Source of the DNA: Rhizobiaceae bacterium
GTDB lineage: Bacteria; Pseudomonadota; Alphaproteobacteria; Rhizobiales; Rhizobiaceae
NCBI GenBank assembly: GCA_028865845.1
Contig: JAGWJK010000185.1
Location: forward strand, 1-7,513
DNA length: 7,513 nt
Direction: 5' to 3'
In this document: positions 7,035-7,513 of the stretch, one piece after another
Position numbering within the stretch: the first letter of the stretch is position 1
How the letters are laid out: the number at the start of each line of letters is the position of its first letter
Notes under the pieces: model-generated
The model's input: only the letters and a program-made list of their open reading frames with translations
Database searches by the model: none
What the model was told of the DNA's origin: nothing
Program-made: the position numbers and the translations under genes

Positions 7035-7391
7035 TCAACCGCAGCCGGGCACATCCTCCAGCCGGTACCAGACGGGAATGCCGCGCTCATTGGCGATGCG
7101 CACGTCGTTGTCCGCCCCCTTGGACGCGCCCGGAAGCCGCAGCACCCCCTCGCAAAGCTGCAACAGCCGGCCGGCGGTCGGGTGGAAGATCTCTTCATAG
7201 AGATCGTCGCCGATACGCTCGCCACCCGCCGCATGCCAGACCGGCAGCGCCACCCATTCGCCGATCATCGGCAGGTGGCCGGCCTTGAACAGGGCGTATG
7301 ACGGCTCTTCGAGGCGCTTCAAATTCTCAGCCATCTTCTGGGGATCATCCCCGGTTCCGGAGCGATAGGGCCCGGCAATCAGGATCAACAT
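7035..7391 (-). CDS. Nucleoside 2-deoxyribosyltransferase-like (DUF4406-type) protein
   Basis: 118 residues. The N-terminal strand and loop MLILIAGPYRSG (1-12) and the C-terminal SKGADNDVRIANERGIPVW (90-108) are hallmarks of the nucleoside deoxyribosyltransferase-like fold. Members cleave or transfer N-glycosidic bonds of nucleosides or nucleotides, though many DUF4406 proteins have no proven activity. In the usual S-x-G-A-x-x-E pattern the acidic residue here is D96, not Glu. I chose the ATG at 7391 because AAGGAG (7399-7404) lies seven bases upstream; the frame extends to 7433, but that stretch lies in the promoter region. The gene is divergent from a gene at the window edge, and paired palindromes in the shared region suggest joint control. 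The enzyme role is inferred from fold only. Confidence 0.8.
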   Translation of the reverse strand: MLILIAGPYRSGTGDDPQKMAENLKRLEEPSYALFKAGHLPMIGEWVALPVWHAAGGERIGDDLYEEIFHPTAGRLLQLCEGVLRLPGASKGADNDVRIANERGIPVWYRLEDVPGCG

Positions 7392-7409
7392 CTTACATCT
7401 CCTTATCTC

Positions 7410-7424
7410 CCCGCTTCTTGCGGG
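7410..7424 (-). other. Short hairpin in the leader of the deoxyribosyltransferase-like gene
   Basis: CCCGC and GCGGG form a perfect 5-bp stem with a 5-base loop, just upstream of the AAGGAG ribosome binding site (7399-7404). It may protect or modestly expose the leader, but it is small and could be incidental. Confidence 0.3.
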
Positions 7425-7430
7425 AAGTCG

Positions 7431-7444
7431 CACGAATATGCGTG
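7431..7444. promoter_or_regulatory. Operator-like palindrome 1
   Basis: CACGAATATGCGTG is a 14-bp dyad with one broken position. It differs by a single base from the perfect palindrome at 7480-7493. It overlaps the proposed -10 of the minus-strand promoter, a position suited to repression. Confidence 0.65.
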
Positions 7445-7462
7445 AAAATTCTTGATTGTCGA
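7435..7462 (-). promoter_or_regulatory. Putative promoter of the deoxyribosyltransferase-like gene
   Basis: Read on the minus strand, TCGACA (7457-7462) is a five-of-six -35 match and CATATT (7435-7440) a four-of-six -10 match, with a 16-base spacer. Transcription would start near 7428, giving a leader of about 37 bases. Confidence 0.45.
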
Positions 7463-7479
7463 CTCATTTTTGTTATTAT
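7452..7479 (+). promoter_or_regulatory. Putative promoter of the gene at the right edge
   Basis: TTGATT (7452-7457, four of six) and TATTAT (7474-7479, five of six) are separated by 16 bases. Transcription would start near 7486, inside operator-like palindrome 2. The -35 hexamer shares one base with the -35 of the divergent promoter, so the two are back to back. Confidence 0.5.
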
Positions 7480-7493
7480 CACGAATATTCGTG
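7480..7493. promoter_or_regulatory. Operator-like palindrome 2
   Basis: CACGAATATTCGTG is a perfect 14-bp palindrome directly after the plus-strand -10 element and over the expected transcription start. A further CGTG half-site follows 10 bases later (7500-7503). It is the near-twin of palindrome 1, with start-to-start distance 49 bp. Confidence 0.7.
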
Positions 7494-7510
7494 AATAAAC
7501 GTGCAGGAGC

Positions 7511-7513
7511 ATG
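7511..7513 (+). CDS. Probable start of a gene cut off by the right edge
   Basis: Only an ATG is visible. It follows AGGAG (7505-7509) by a single base, which is too close for an ideal ribosome binding site, so the true start may lie a few bases beyond the window. The upstream promoter and palindromes show that a plus-strand gene begins here. A regulator binding those palindromes is a natural guess, but nothing of the protein can be seen. Confidence 0.35.

Noticed and set aside
1..7513. tRNA, rRNA, CRISPR array, insertion sequence, toxin-antitoxin or phage genes
   Set aside because: Reading both strands showed no clover-leaf gene, spaced repeat array, transposase-like protein, terminal repeats or phage-like protein.

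Overview
The window looks like chromosomal or chromid DNA from an alphaproteobacterium of the Rhizobiales, most likely Rhizobiaceae. The grounds are its G+C-rich coding sequence, a fused indolepyruvate:ferredoxin oxidoreductase of the type found in aerobic alphaproteobacteria, a GcvA-like LysR regulator, two glutathione S-transferases, and palindromic intergenic repeats resembling rhizobial mosaic elements. The genus is inferred, not proven.

Layout. Positions 1-3439 (minus strand) hold nearly all of one very large gene, a fused IorA/IorB-type 2-oxoacid oxidoreductase, which runs off the left edge. Its start faces a 485-bp gene-free stretch (3440-3924) that carries two inverted copies of one 53-bp palindromic repeat. 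Then come a plus-strand glutathione S-transferase (3925-4587) and, tail to tail with it, a GcvA-type LysR regulator (4607-5503, minus). Divergent from the regulator is a 61-residue unknown protein with a strong ribosome binding site (5651-5836, plus). A MmcQ/YjbR-family protein follows (5949-6311, plus). It ends exactly where a second, beta-class-like glutathione S-transferase ends on the other strand (6312-6932, minus). A nucleoside deoxyribosyltransferase-like (DUF4406-type) gene (7035-7391, minus) is divergent from a gene that probably starts at the last three bases of the window.

How the genes relate. Most are single-gene units or short divergent and convergent pairs, typical of housekeeping or accessory metabolism in a soil bacterium: aryl-pyruvate oxidation, glutathione-dependent detoxification and local regulators. 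I see no mobile element, CRISPR array, toxin-antitoxin pair, defence system or RNA gene, and no strong sign of a new multi-gene system. The most informative regulatory feature is at the right edge (7431-7493). Two near-identical 14-bp palindromes flank two back-to-back promoters, which looks like one regulator controlling both the deoxyribosyltransferase-like gene and its divergent neighbour.
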